DNA of 7,773 bases from Comamonadaceae bacterium. Lineage in GTDB: Bacteria; Pseudomonadota; Gammaproteobacteria; Burkholderiales; Burkholderiaceae_C. The notes below the pieces were generated by a model. It had not been told where the DNA came from, made no database searches, and saw only the letters and a list, made by a program, of their open reading frames with translations. The position numbers and the translations under genes were made by a program. Location: assembly GCA_947460065.1 (NCBI GenBank), contig CANHGF010000103.1, positions 1-7,773 on the forward strand. The letters are read 5' to 3'. Of this stretch, positions 1 through 6,939 are shown one piece after another (the stretch's first letter is position 1; each line of letters starts with the position of its first letter).

Positions 1-866
1 AGGGTGCCGTGCCAGTCCAGGTGATCCTGGGTGATATTGAGTACCGTGGCAGCGCTAGCTTCAAAGTCGCTGACCTCATCGAGCTGAAAACTCGACAACT
101 CCAGCACCCAGACCTCGGGCAGGCGGTCGGCATCCAGCGCACCCGTCAGGGTATCGAGCAGGGTGGGCCCGATGTTGCCGGCCACCGCCCTCGATTTGCC
201 GGCCCGCTCGACCAGCAAGCCGGTGAGCGTGGTCACCGTGGTCTTGCCGTTGGTGCCGGTGATGGCCAAAATCTTGGGCCGATAGCCCGCAGGCGCTGCA
301 GGAGGCGGCTCCAGCACGGGCGCATCGGCGGTCTGTTCTGCAGCCGCCTCAAGCGGCTCCTCAGCCGCCAAGGCGGCCTCATCGAGCACGGCTTCCTCAG
401 GTGCTTCGGTCTGTGCGATCTGCTCTGGCACGGCCGGCCCTGCCTGAATGTCAGCAACCGGCGCCTCATGCACCGGCACCTGCTGAACCGGCGGCGGTTG
501 GAGCTCGGACGACTCGATCTGCGTAGGCTCAGCCAAGTCGGCCAAGGCCTGCCCGAACAGCGTGAGTTCATTGCCCACATGCAGGCCGATGGCCCGCGCA
601 GCGTCGACCACCGGGGCGATTTCAGCCGGCGACAGGCCGGGGCTCTTGAACACCGCCTGCTGGCCCCGCACCAGTTCTGCGCTGAAGGCGCCGCTGATAA
701 AGCGCGCCTCGGGAGCCAGCACGCGCAAGGCCGCCAGCTGTGGCGGCGCCTCGCGGGTGTCGGCCACCGTCACCTGCGCACCGCAACGCAGGCACCAGCA
801 CGCCACGGACAGCCCCGACAGGCCCAGCCCGAGCACCAGCACATGCTTGTCTTGCAGGCTTTTCAT
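1..866 (-). CDS. murD: UDP-N-acetylmuramoyl-L-alanine--D-glutamate ligase MurD, 3' end outside the window, with a long insert
   Basis: MurD adds D-glutamate to UDP-MurNAc-L-Ala in the cytoplasm using ATP. The first 288 codons are present and the frame runs off the window at position 1. The N-terminal Rossmann-like domain begins [12 protein letters not shown] (9-20) and includes VADTRE (34-39), FKSPGLSP (73-80) and the GNE of the domain end (98-100). The ATP-binding P-loop ITGTNGKTT is at 202-210, followed by GNIG (230-233), ELSSFQL (256-262) and [10 protein letters not shown] (277-286), all typical of MurD. Between the two blocks lie about 85 residues (112-196) that E. coli MurD lacks; see the separate entry. 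With it, the full protein would be expected to exceed 500 residues, against about 440 in E. coli. The ATG at 866 overlaps the mraY stop as ATGA and has no convincing Shine-Dalgarno, so coupling to mraY is likely. ftsW would be expected next, past position 1. Confidence 0.96.
   Translation of the reverse strand, partial: MKSLQDKHVLVLGLGLSGLSVACWCLRCGAQVTVADTREAPPQLAALRVLAPEARFISGAFSAELVRGQQAVFKSPGLSPAEIAPVVDAARAIGLHVGNELTLFGQALADLAEPTQIESSELQPPPVQQVPVHEAPVADIQAGPAVPEQIAQTEAPEEAVLDEAALAAEEPLEAAAEQTADAPVLEPPPAAPAGYRPKILAITGTNGKTTVTTLTGLLVERAGKSRAVAGNIGPTLLDTLTGALDADRLPEVWVLELSSFQLDEVSDFEASAATVLNITQDHLDWHGT
279..533 (-). other. In-frame Ala/Pro/Glu-rich insert within murD, probable disordered linker
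   Basis: This stretch encodes about residues 112-196 of MurD, between the end of the N-terminal domain ([10 protein letters not shown]) and the strand leading into the P-loop ([13 protein letters not shown]). From 112 to 195 I count 20 Ala, 15 Pro, 14 Glu and 3 Asp, with no Lys or Arg, so it is strongly acidic and of low complexity. It includes short proline runs (PPP at 124-126 and 187-189). In E. coli MurD the corresponding gap is only a few residues. The conserved sequence resumes in the same frame and there is no stop, so it is not a frameshift or a split gene. By eye it uses more A/T-ending codons (GTT, GCT, CCT, CAA, GCA) than the flanking parts. A flexible interdomain linker or surface loop is the simplest reading; a protein-binding role is possible but not shown. 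Confidence 0.85.
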
Positions 867-2041
867 CGCAGTTTCAGGGTAGACAGACCCACCAGACACA
901 GCAGCATGGTGATGATCCAGAAACGCACGACCACCTGCGTTTCCTTCCAGCCGCTCTTTTCAAAATGGTGATGCAAGGGCGCCATCTTCAAAATGCGCCG
1001 GCCCTCGCCGTATTTCTTCTTGGTGTATTTGAAATAGGTCACCTGCGCCATCACCGACAGCGCCTCGACCACAAAAATGCCGCCCATGATGGCCAGCACA
1101 ATTTCCTGCCGCACGATGATCGCGATCGTGCCCAGCGCAGCGCCTAGAGCCAGCGCACCCACATCGCCCATGAAGACCTGCGCGGGATGCGTGTTGAACC
1201 AAAGGAAAGCCAGGCCGGCGCCAGCCATGGCGGCGCAAAAAATCAGCAGCTCGCCCGCGCCGGGAATGTAGGGCAGGAAAAGATACTTGGCGTAAACCGA
1301 GCTGCCGGTCACATAGGCGAACACGCCCAGGGCCGAGCCCACCATCACCACCGGCATGATGGCCAGCCCGTCCAGGCCATCGGTCAGATTGACCGCATTG
1401 CTCGATCCGACGATGACCAGATAGGTCAGGATGACGAAACCGAACACGCCCAGCGGATAGCTGACCTCTTTGAAAAAGGGCAGCATCAGTCCGGCCTTGG
1501 GCGGCAGGTTCACGTCAAAGCCAGAGCGCACCCAGTTCAGGAACAACTCCAGCACCTTCAAGTTCGAGCTTTCCGAAATGCTGAACACCAGGTAGAGCGC
1601 GGCGATCAGACCGATCAGCGACTGCCAGAGGTATTTTTCGCGCGAAGGCATGCCCTCGGGGTCCTTGCGCACCACCTTGCGCCAATCGTCGGCCCAGCCG
1701 ATGGCGCCAAAACCCAAGGTCACCACCAGCACGATCCAGACGAAGCGGTTAGACCAGTCGAACCACAACAGAGTGGCGATGGCGATCGACAGCAAAATCA
1801 GCACGCCGCCCATGGTCGGGGTGCCACTCTTGACCAGATGGGACTGCAGGCCATAACCACGCACCGGCTGCCCGATCTTGAGCGCCGTCAAGCGCGAGAT
1901 CACCCAGGGACCGGCCAGCAGACCAATCAGCAGCGCCGTCATGGCCGCCATCACTGCCCTGAAGGTCAGGTACTGGAAGACCCGGAAGAAACTCAATTCG
2001 GGCGACAGGCTTTGCAGCCACTGGGCCAGCCAGATCAGCAT
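863..2041 (-). CDS. mraY: Phospho-N-acetylmuramoyl-pentapeptide transferase MraY
   Basis: MraY is the polytopic inner-membrane enzyme that transfers phospho-MurNAc-pentapeptide from UDP to undecaprenyl phosphate, giving lipid I. It has 392 residues, longer than the 360 of E. coli. Hydrophobic segments alternate along the whole length, consistent with the family's ten membrane helices. Catalytic and cofactor-site motifs are present: the Asp pair D118-D119 in [16 protein letters not shown] (218-227), Asp293 in FMGDVG (290-295), and the triple histidine H357-H359 in [12 protein letters not shown]. The early PTMGG (75-79) is also conserved. Most of the extra length is a segment at about 155-185 between predicted helices 4 and 5, as I recall from betaproteobacterial MraY proteins. 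The ATG at 2041 overlaps the murF stop (ATGCTGA) and has a good GAGGAG five bases upstream. The stop overlaps the murD start as ATGA. Confidence 0.98.
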   Translation of the reverse strand: MLIWLAQWLQSLSPELSFFRVFQYLTFRAVMAAMTALLIGLLAGPWVISRLTALKIGQPVRGYGLQSHLVKSGTPTMGGVLILLSIAIATLLWFDWSNRFVWIVLVVTLGFGAIGWADDWRKVVRKDPEGMPSREKYLWQSLIGLIAALYLVFSISESSNLKVLELFLNWVRSGFDVNLPPKAGLMLPFFKEVSYPLGVFGFVILTYLVIVGSSNAVNLTDGLDGLAIMPVVMVGSALGVFAYVTGSSVYAKYLFLPYIPGAGELLIFCAAMAGAGLAFLWFNTHPAQVFMGDVGALALGAALGTIAIIVRQEIVLAIMGGIFVVEALSVMAQVTYFKYTKKKYGEGRRILKMAPLHHHFEKSGWKETQVVVRFWIITMLLCLVGLSTLKLR

Positions 2042-3429
2042 GTGGGCTCCTCAACAGCAGCTTGGGCTGCGGCCTGCGCCTCGATGGCCTGCACCACCCG
2101 CTCCATGCGCATGAAGCGCGAGCCCTTGACCAGCACGCTGGCGCAGCCGGGCAGGGCCGGCGCCAGCGCGGCCAGCAGGTCCTCGACCCGCTCGAAATGC
2201 CGAGCCCCCGGGAAGGCCTGCGCAGCATGGCGCATCAGGGGGCCACTGCACCACAGTTGCTCAATGCCACGCGCGCTGGCATAGGCGCCGACCTCGGCAT
2301 GGAAAGTGGGCCCCTGGTCACCGACTTCGCCCATATCGCCCAGCACCAGCAGGTGAGGTCCAGGCAAATCGCGCATCACCTCGATAGCCGCCCGTACCGA
2401 ATCCGGGTTGGCGTTGTAGCTGTCATCGACCAGCACCAGTGCCTGCTGAGCCGGCAGCCGCAGGCTGCGGGCGCGCGAGCGGCCCTGGACCGGCTCGAAG
2501 TTCGACAAGCCCTGCACCATGGCCGCCAGCGGCACACCGGCAGCCTGCGCACAGGCGATGGCCGCCAGCGCGTTTTTCACGTTGTGCCGTCCGGCCACCC
2601 TCAGGGTGAAGGCAAGCGCACCTTCAGGTGTCTGCGCATCGACCTGCCAATGCGCGCCCAGCCAGTGTGCCTGCGCGCGCACATCGGCGGGTACGTCCAG
2701 AGCGAAGCTGATGCAGCGGCGCCGGCCGGCTAGTTCGCGCCATAAACCGGTGTAGGCATCGTCCGCAGGAAACACCGCCACGCCATCGGCGGGCAGGCTG
2801 CGGATCACCGCGCCGTTTTCCTGCGCCACCGCCTCCACCGAGGCCATGAATTCCTGGTGCTCGCGCTGCGCGTTGTTGACCAGCCCCACGGTGGGGCGGG
2901 CGATGCGCGCGAGTTGAGCGATCTCGCCCGGGTGGTTCATGCCCAACTCGAGCACCGCCATGCGATGGTTGGGGCGCAGGCGCAGCAGCGTCAGCGGCAC
3001 GCCAATGTCGTTGTTGAAGTTGCCCTGGGTGGCCAGCGCATCATCGCCCAGATGGGCGCGCAAGATGGCCGCCGTCATTTGCGTCACCGTGGTTTTGCCA
3101 TTGCTGCCAGTCACCCCGATCAAGGGACCCGCAAACGTCTGGCGCCAGCCTGCGGCCAGCTCAGCCAGGCCCTGGCGGCTGTCGTCCACCAGCAGGCCGG
3201 GCAGATGCGCCTCGGCCAGACCGCGTTCGGCCAGCACCGCCACCGCGCCCGCGGCAGCGGCCTGCGTCAGAAATTCATGCGCATCAAAACGCTCACCGCG
3301 CAGGGCGATGAACAGGTCGCCCGCCCGCAGGCTGCGGCTGTCGCTGTGCACCCGCTCGATCAGCACGCCGGGGTCACCGACCAACTGCGAGCCAGGCAGC
3401 AGGGCCTGAGCCTGGGCCAGACTCATCAT
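2035..3429 (-). CDS. murF: UDP-N-acetylmuramoyl-tripeptide--D-alanyl-D-alanine ligase MurF
   Basis: MurF completes the cytoplasmic muramyl pentapeptide by joining D-Ala-D-Ala to the UDP-MurNAc tripeptide with ATP. It has 464 residues (E. coli 452). The N-terminal substrate domain includes [19 protein letters not shown] (28-46). The P-loop [10 protein letters not shown] is at 105-114. Further motifs are [16 protein letters not shown] (134-149), the [10 protein letters not shown] segment (161-170), the [11 protein letters not shown] stretch (184-194), [11 protein letters not shown] (280-290), [10 protein letters not shown] (335-344), LGDMGEVG (363-370) and [10 protein letters not shown] (434-443). 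The last 15 or so residues form an Ala/Gln/Glu-rich tail whose codons also carry the mraY ribosome-binding site. Two ATG codons stand in tandem at the start: the first, at 3429, overlaps the murE stop and the second follows immediately, so the protein begins Met-Met or is initiated one codon later. It overlaps mraY by seven bases. Confidence 0.98.
   Translation of the reverse strand: MMSLAQAQALLPGSQLVGDPGVLIERVHSDSRSLRAGDLFIALRGERFDAHEFLTQAAAAGAVAVLAERGLAEAHLPGLLVDDSRQGLAELAAGWRQTFAGPLIGVTGSNGKTTVTQMTAAILRAHLGDDALATQGNFNNDIGVPLTLLRLRPNHRMAVLELGMNHPGEIAQLARIARPTVGLVNNAQREHQEFMASVEAVAQENGAVIRSLPADGVAVFPADDAYTGLWRELAGRRRCISFALDVPADVRAQAHWLGAHWQVDAQTPEGALAFTLRVAGRHNVKNALAAIACAQAAGVPLAAMVQGLSNFEPVQGRSRARSLRLPAQQALVLVDDSYNANPDSVRAAIEVMRDLPGPHLLVLGDMGEVGDQGPTFHAEVGAYASARGIEQLWCSGPLMRHAAQAFPGARHFERVEDLLAALAPALPGCASVLVKGSRFMRMERVVQAIEAQAAAQAAVEEPTC
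2047..2052 (-). promoter_or_regulatory. Ribosome-binding site of mraY
   Basis: GAGGAG on the minus strand lies five bases before the mraY ATG at 2041 and is formed by the Glu-Glu codons near the end of murF. It supports this ATG as the start. Confidence 0.7.
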
Positions 3430-4928
3430 GCCGCCACCTCCGAGCCGCGCCGACGTGCCTGCAAAGCCTGCTGGGCCTGCTGGTGGTCTGAGAACGGCAG
3501 CCGCTGGCCGCGCACTTCCTGGTATTGCTCATGGCCCTTGCCGGCCACCAGCACCACATCGGCCGCACCGGCCTGCGACAGCGCCAGCGCAATGGCGCGC
3601 GCGCGGTCGATTTCAACCTGGGCGCGCGCCGCCTGCTCAAGGCCAGCCAGCATGGCCTGGACAATGCCTTCGGGCACTTCGCTGCGCGGGTTGTCACTGG
3701 TCAGCACCAGGCGATCGGCAGCGCGCTCGGCGACCGCTGCCATCAGCGGGCGTTTGCTGCGGTCACGGTCACCGCCGCAGCCAAACACCGCCCACAACTG
3801 GCCGCCGCGCTGCTGGGCCACCGGCCGCAGTGCCTGCAGGGTCTGCTCAAGAGCATCGGGGGTGTGGGCATAGTCGATGACCACCAGGGGCTCGCCGCTG
3901 CCACCCATGGAATCCATGCGCCCGGGCACCGCGGTCAGTGCAGCGCAGGCTGCCGCCGCCTCATTGAGGGTCAGGCCCAGGCTGCGCAGGGCGGCCAAGA
4001 CCCCCAGCAGGTTACTCACATTGAAACGCCCGGCCACCGGCGCCTGCACCTCGACCGGCGCCTGGCCCGCTTCGCAGAGCTCAAACACAGTGCCGACCTC
4101 GGTCACGCGCAAGGCCTGGGCGCGCAGCCGCGCCGGCCCTTCACAGGAGACGGTCCACAGATCCAGAGCACTGCGCTCGGCCAGGGTAGAGGCGAGCTCA
4201 GCGCCCCGCGGATCGTCGATGTTGATCACCGCCGCCGCCAGTCCGGGCCAGTCAAACAGGCCGACCTTGGCCTGCCAGTAGGCCTGCATGCTGCCGTGGT
4301 AGTCCAGATGGTCCTGGGTGAAGTTGGTGAAAACAGCGCTACGAATCTGCAGCCCCTCGAGCCGGGCTTCGGCCAGCCCGATGGAGGAGGCCTCCATGGC
4401 GCAGGCCACACAGCCCTCGTCGTGCAGACGGCGCAGTTGCTGGTGCAGCAGCACTGGGTCGGGCGTGGTCAGTCCGTTGGCATCGAGACGCGCCGGCTCG
4501 CCTATGCCCAAGGTGCCCACCACCGCGCAGCGCCGGCCGGCTGCCGACAGGGCTTGCGCCAGCCACCAGGCGGTGCTGGTCTTGCCATTGGTGCCGGTAA
4601 CCGCGACCAGTTGCATGGACGCGCTGGGCTGGCCGAAAAAGGCCGCAGCGATCGGCCCGCTAGCCGCCTTCAGGCCCGCATAGCTGGCCAGGCGCGCATC
4701 GTCCATGTCCAGCCCCAGCGCAGCGCTATCCTCGTGCTCCATCAGGCAGGCTGTGGCACCAACGGACAGTGCCGCCGGCACATAGGTACGCGCGTCGGTG
4801 ACCGCACCGGGCCAGGCCAGGAAAGCGTCGCCGGCACGCAGTCGGCGGCTGTCGGCACACAGGGTGCCCAAGGTGCGCAGGCGCAGCCAATCGACCGCCT
4901 GCTCAGGCGTGTGCAGCTGCGTGCTCAC
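3426..4928 (-). CDS. murE: UDP-N-acetylmuramoyl-L-alanyl-D-glutamate--2,6-diaminopimelate ligase MurE
   Basis: MurE is the cytoplasmic ATP-dependent ligase that adds the third amino acid, here predicted to be meso-diaminopimelate, to UDP-MurNAc-L-Ala-D-Glu. It has 500 residues (E. coli 495). The N-terminal nucleotide-substrate domain spans about 1-100. The P-loop TGTNGKTS is at 111-118. The conserved TTPDP (154-158), MEASSIGL (178-185) and NFTQDHLDYHG (202-212) motifs follow, with Lys221 in QAKVGLF at the position of the carbamylated lysine. The C-terminal domain starts near 340 with VVIDYAHTPDAL (349-360) and FGCGGDRDRSKRP (382-394). DNPR at 412-415 is the signature for meso-DAP rather than L-Lys specificity. 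The start is GTG at 4928, inside a GTGA overlap with the ftsI stop and preceded by a strong GGAGG; no ATG in this frame fits better. The stop overlaps murF by four bases. Confidence 0.98.
   Translation of the reverse strand: MSTQLHTPEQAVDWLRLRTLGTLCADSRRLRAGDAFLAWPGAVTDARTYVPAALSVGATACLMEHEDSAALGLDMDDARLASYAGLKAASGPIAAAFFGQPSASMQLVAVTGTNGKTSTAWWLAQALSAAGRRCAVVGTLGIGEPARLDANGLTTPDPVLLHQQLRRLHDEGCVACAMEASSIGLAEARLEGLQIRSAVFTNFTQDHLDYHGSMQAYWQAKVGLFDWPGLAAAVINIDDPRGAELASTLAERSALDLWTVSCEGPARLRAQALRVTEVGTVFELCEAGQAPVEVQAPVAGRFNVSNLLGVLAALRSLGLTLNEAAAACAALTAVPGRMDSMGGSGEPLVVIDYAHTPDALEQTLQALRPVAQQRGGQLWAVFGCGGDRDRSKRPLMAAVAERAADRLVLTSDNPRSEVPEGIVQAMLAGLEQAARAQVEIDRARAIALALSQAGAADVVLVAGKGHEQYQEVRGQRLPFSDHQQAQQALQARRRGSEVAA
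3435..3441 (-). promoter_or_regulatory. Ribosome-binding site of murF
   Basis: GGAGGTG on the minus strand, a seven-base match to the anti-Shine-Dalgarno complement, lies five bases before the first of the two tandem murF ATG codons and eight before the second. It sits inside the last codons of murE. This is the strongest such site in the window, and its spacing allows either ATG to be used. Confidence 0.75.
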
Positions 4929-6658
4929 ATCGATTCCTCCACCGCCTTGGCGATGATCTGCGGCTTGACCGCCACATCGGGCGGCAGGCCCATCATGCGC
5001 AGCGTCTGCTGCACCGTCTCGGCAAACACCGGAGCGGCCACATCGCCGCCGTAGTAGCGGCCGTTACTGGGCTCGTCGATCATCACCGCCACCACGATGC
5101 GGGGCTTTTCCACTGGGGCCAGACCGACAAAGAAGCCGCGGTATTTCTTGTCGGAGTAGCCCTTGCCCTCCTGCTTATGGGTGGTGCCGGTCTTGCCGCC
5201 GACCGAGTAGCCTATGGTCTGCGCCTTCTGGGCGGTACCGCCAGGCTGCGTCACCAAGTGCAACATCTGGCGCATGGCCAATGCGTTTTTCTGGCTGAAC
5301 ACCCGCACCCCAGCCACCGGCTCGCTGGTCTTGAGCAGGCTGGCCGGTGCAAGATCTCCGTCACGGGCGAAAACGGTATAGGCATGGGCGAGTTGGAAGA
5401 GCGAGACCGACAGCCCATAGCCATAACTCATGGTGGCCTGCTCGATCGGCCGCCAGGTCTTGTAGGGTCGCAGTCGCCCGCTGACCGCACCCGGGAATGG
5501 CAGTTGCGGCTTCTGTCCGAAGCCCAGCTGGGCATAGGACTCCCACATCTCGCGCGGCTGCAACTGCATGGCCATCTTGACCGTGCCCACATTGCTGGAC
5601 TTCTGGATCACCTGCGCCACCGACAGCAAGCCCTGAGGGTGCGCATCGCTGATGGTCGCCCCACCCAGGGTCAAGCGGCCGGGTGCGGTCTGAATCATGG
5701 TCTCGGGCTGAACCAGGCCTTTTTCAAGGGCGGCGGCCACCGCGAAGGCCTTCATGGTGGAGCCAGGCTCGAAGGTATCGGTCAGGGCCCGGTTGCGCAA
5801 CTGCGCGCCGCTCAGATTGACCCGCCGGTCGGGCGTGTAGCTCGGATAGTTGGCCAGCGCCAGAATCTCACCACTGTACGCATCGAGCACCACCACGCTG
5901 CCGGCCTTGGCCTTGTTTTCCAGCACCGCATCGCGCAGCTTCTGGTAGGCAAAAAACTGCACCTTAGAGTCGATGGACAGCTGCAGATCGCGGCCGTCGA
6001 CCGGCGGTACCTGCTCGCGCACATCCTCGACCACCCGGCCAAAACGGTCCTTGATGACGCGGCGCGAGCCGCTCTGGCCGGCCAGCTGCTTTTCAAAGGC
6101 CAGCTCCACCCCTTCTTGACCGAGGTTTTCAACATTGGCAAAACCCACCACATGCGCAGCAGCCTCGCCGTCAGGGTACTGGCGTTTGTAGCCGCTGCGC
6201 TGGTAGATGCCTTTGATGCCCAGCTCGGCGATTTTCTTGGCCACCGCATCATCGACCTGGCGCTTGAGCCAGACAAAGGTCTTGTCGTCATCGGACAGAC
6301 GCTGCTTGAGATCGGCCAGCGGCATCTCGAGCAAACGCGCCAGTTCGGCCAGTTGCTCGGGGCTGGCCTGCACATCCTCGGGGATCGCCCACAAGCTGGG
6401 CGCAGGCACGTTGTAGGCCAGCACCTGGCCGTTGCGGTCCATGATGCGGCCGCGGCTGGCCGGCAGCTCCAGCGTCCGGGCAAAGCGTACCTCGCCCTGC
6501 TTCTGGTAGAAATCATTGCCCAGCACCTGCACATAAGCGGCGCGGCCGGCCAGAATGGCAAAACCCAAGGCAATGCCAGCGACGATGAGCTTGCTGCGCC
6601 AGACCGGGGTGGGACTGGCCAGCAGCGGGCTGGCGCTGTAGCGCACGCTCTTGCTCAT
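4925..6658 (-). CDS. ftsI: Peptidoglycan D,D-transpeptidase FtsI (penicillin-binding protein 3)
   Basis: FtsI is the class B penicillin-binding protein that forms 4,3 cross-links in septal peptidoglycan, acting with the glycosyltransferase FtsW. It has 577 residues (E. coli has 588). A short cytoplasmic tail of about 22 residues is followed by a single membrane anchor at about 24-43. A PBP dimer/pedestal domain follows at about 60-215, containing the conserved RGRIMDRNGQVLA segment at 69-81. The transpeptidase domain fills the rest. All three active-site motifs are intact: S300-T-M-K303 with nucleophile Ser300 (in EPGSTMK), S354-S-N356, and K489-T-G-T492. The conserved late motif YYGGDVAAPVF is at 535-545. 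The ATG start at 6658 overlaps the ftsL stop as ATGA and has only a weak GGGG upstream, so reinitiation after ftsL is likely. The stop overlaps the murE GTG. It is the expected target of beta-lactams that bind PBP3. No anomalies seen. Confidence 0.98.
   Translation of the reverse strand: MSKSVRYSASPLLASPTPVWRSKLIVAGIALGFAILAGRAAYVQVLGNDFYQKQGEVRFARTLELPASRGRIMDRNGQVLAYNVPAPSLWAIPEDVQASPEQLAELARLLEMPLADLKQRLSDDDKTFVWLKRQVDDAVAKKIAELGIKGIYQRSGYKRQYPDGEAAAHVVGFANVENLGQEGVELAFEKQLAGQSGSRRVIKDRFGRVVEDVREQVPPVDGRDLQLSIDSKVQFFAYQKLRDAVLENKAKAGSVVVLDAYSGEILALANYPSYTPDRRVNLSGAQLRNRALTDTFEPGSTMKAFAVAAALEKGLVQPETMIQTAPGRLTLGGATISDAHPQGLLSVAQVIQKSSNVGTVKMAMQLQPREMWESYAQLGFGQKPQLPFPGAVSGRLRPYKTWRPIEQATMSYGYGLSVSLFQLAHAYTVFARDGDLAPASLLKTSEPVAGVRVFSQKNALAMRQMLHLVTQPGGTAQKAQTIGYSVGGKTGTTHKQEGKGYSDKKYRGFFVGLAPVEKPRIVVAVMIDEPSNGRYYGGDVAAPVFAETVQQTLRMMGLPPDVAVKPQIIAKAVEESM
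4936..4940 (-). promoter_or_regulatory. Ribosome-binding site of murE
   Basis: On the minus strand GGAGG lies seven bases before the GTG at 4928, within the last codons of ftsI. Its strength and spacing support the GTG as the murE start. An ATG two bases earlier (4930) belongs to the ftsI frame and is directly followed by the ftsI stop, so it is not a competing murE start. Confidence 0.75.
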
Positions 6659-6939
6659 GGCTTGACCCCGGCAGCCGCATCAGGCAGCGTCACATACTGG
6701 GTGATGGCCGGCGTGACCGAGTGCATCTGCAGTCTGTCCTTGGCCAGGCGCTCGACCCGCAAGGGCGTGGCCTGCGCGCGCTTTTCGGCCTGCAGGCTCT
6801 CATGCGCGACCTCGAGCTTGCGCGCCTGGGCATTGGCCTTTTCCAGTTCCACATACAAGCGCCGCGACTCGTACTGCACATGCACCAGATAGAGCGCGGT
6901 GGCCATGACCGCCAGCGTGAGCAGGAGGTTGGTGCGCAT
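6655..6939 (-). CDS. ftsL: Cell division protein FtsL
   Basis: FtsL is a small bitopic inner-membrane protein that forms the FtsQ-FtsB-FtsL complex and helps switch on septal synthesis by FtsW-FtsI. At 94 residues it is slightly shorter than E. coli FtsL (about 120) and has almost no cytoplasmic N-terminal tail. The membrane segment is about residues 4-20 (N-L-L-L-T-L-A-V-M-A-T-A-L-Y-L-V), followed by a charged, heptad-like stretch at about 24-56 that fits the periplasmic coiled coil pairing with FtsB. Residues 57-72 (TPLRVERLAKDRLQMH) match the conserved family end, where P, R-E-LA and LGM/LQM positions recur. FtsL diverges greatly in sequence, so the call rests on position between rsmH and ftsI, topology and this C-terminal motif. 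It starts with ATG at 6939 overlapping the rsmH stop, and its stop overlaps the ftsI start. Confidence 0.94.
   Translation of the reverse strand: MRTNLLLTLAVMATALYLVHVQYESRRLYVELEKANAQARKLEVAHESLQAEKRAQATPLRVERLAKDRLQMHSVTPAITQYVTLPDAAAGVKP

Noticed and set aside
342..377. Two adjacent GC-rich inverted repeats (AGCCGC/GCGGCT with a 5-base loop and GCCGCC/GGCGGC with a 2-base loop) within murD
   Set aside because: Considered as a terminator or attenuator. No T-run follows in either direction, and repeats of Ala/Glu/Leu codons in the low-complexity insert explain them.
279..533. The murD insert as a frameshift, pseudogene break or inserted mobile element
   Set aside because: The reading frame is uninterrupted, both flanks are intact MurD in the same frame, and there are no terminal repeats or target duplications visible.
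1118..1127. The 10-base palindrome gatcgcgatc in mraY
   Set aside because: It occurs once, lies inside codons for conserved Ile/Ala residues, and does not extend to flanking bases.
1187..2284. A 365-codon open frame on the plus strand opposite mraY and the end of murF
   Set aside because: A shadow of mraY; its His/Gln-rich composition is what reversed hydrophobic codons give, and it crosses a real gene boundary without regard to it.
3525..5054. A 509-codon open frame on the plus strand opposite murE
   Set aside because: Same cause: it mirrors the codon bias of murE, is rich in Gln, His, Arg and Gly, and shows no family motif.
5177..6892. A 571-codon open frame on the plus strand opposite ftsI and ftsL
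   Set aside because: It is antisense to two unmistakable genes. Long open antisense frames are expected where codon third positions are mostly G or C, and the product has no recognisable domain.
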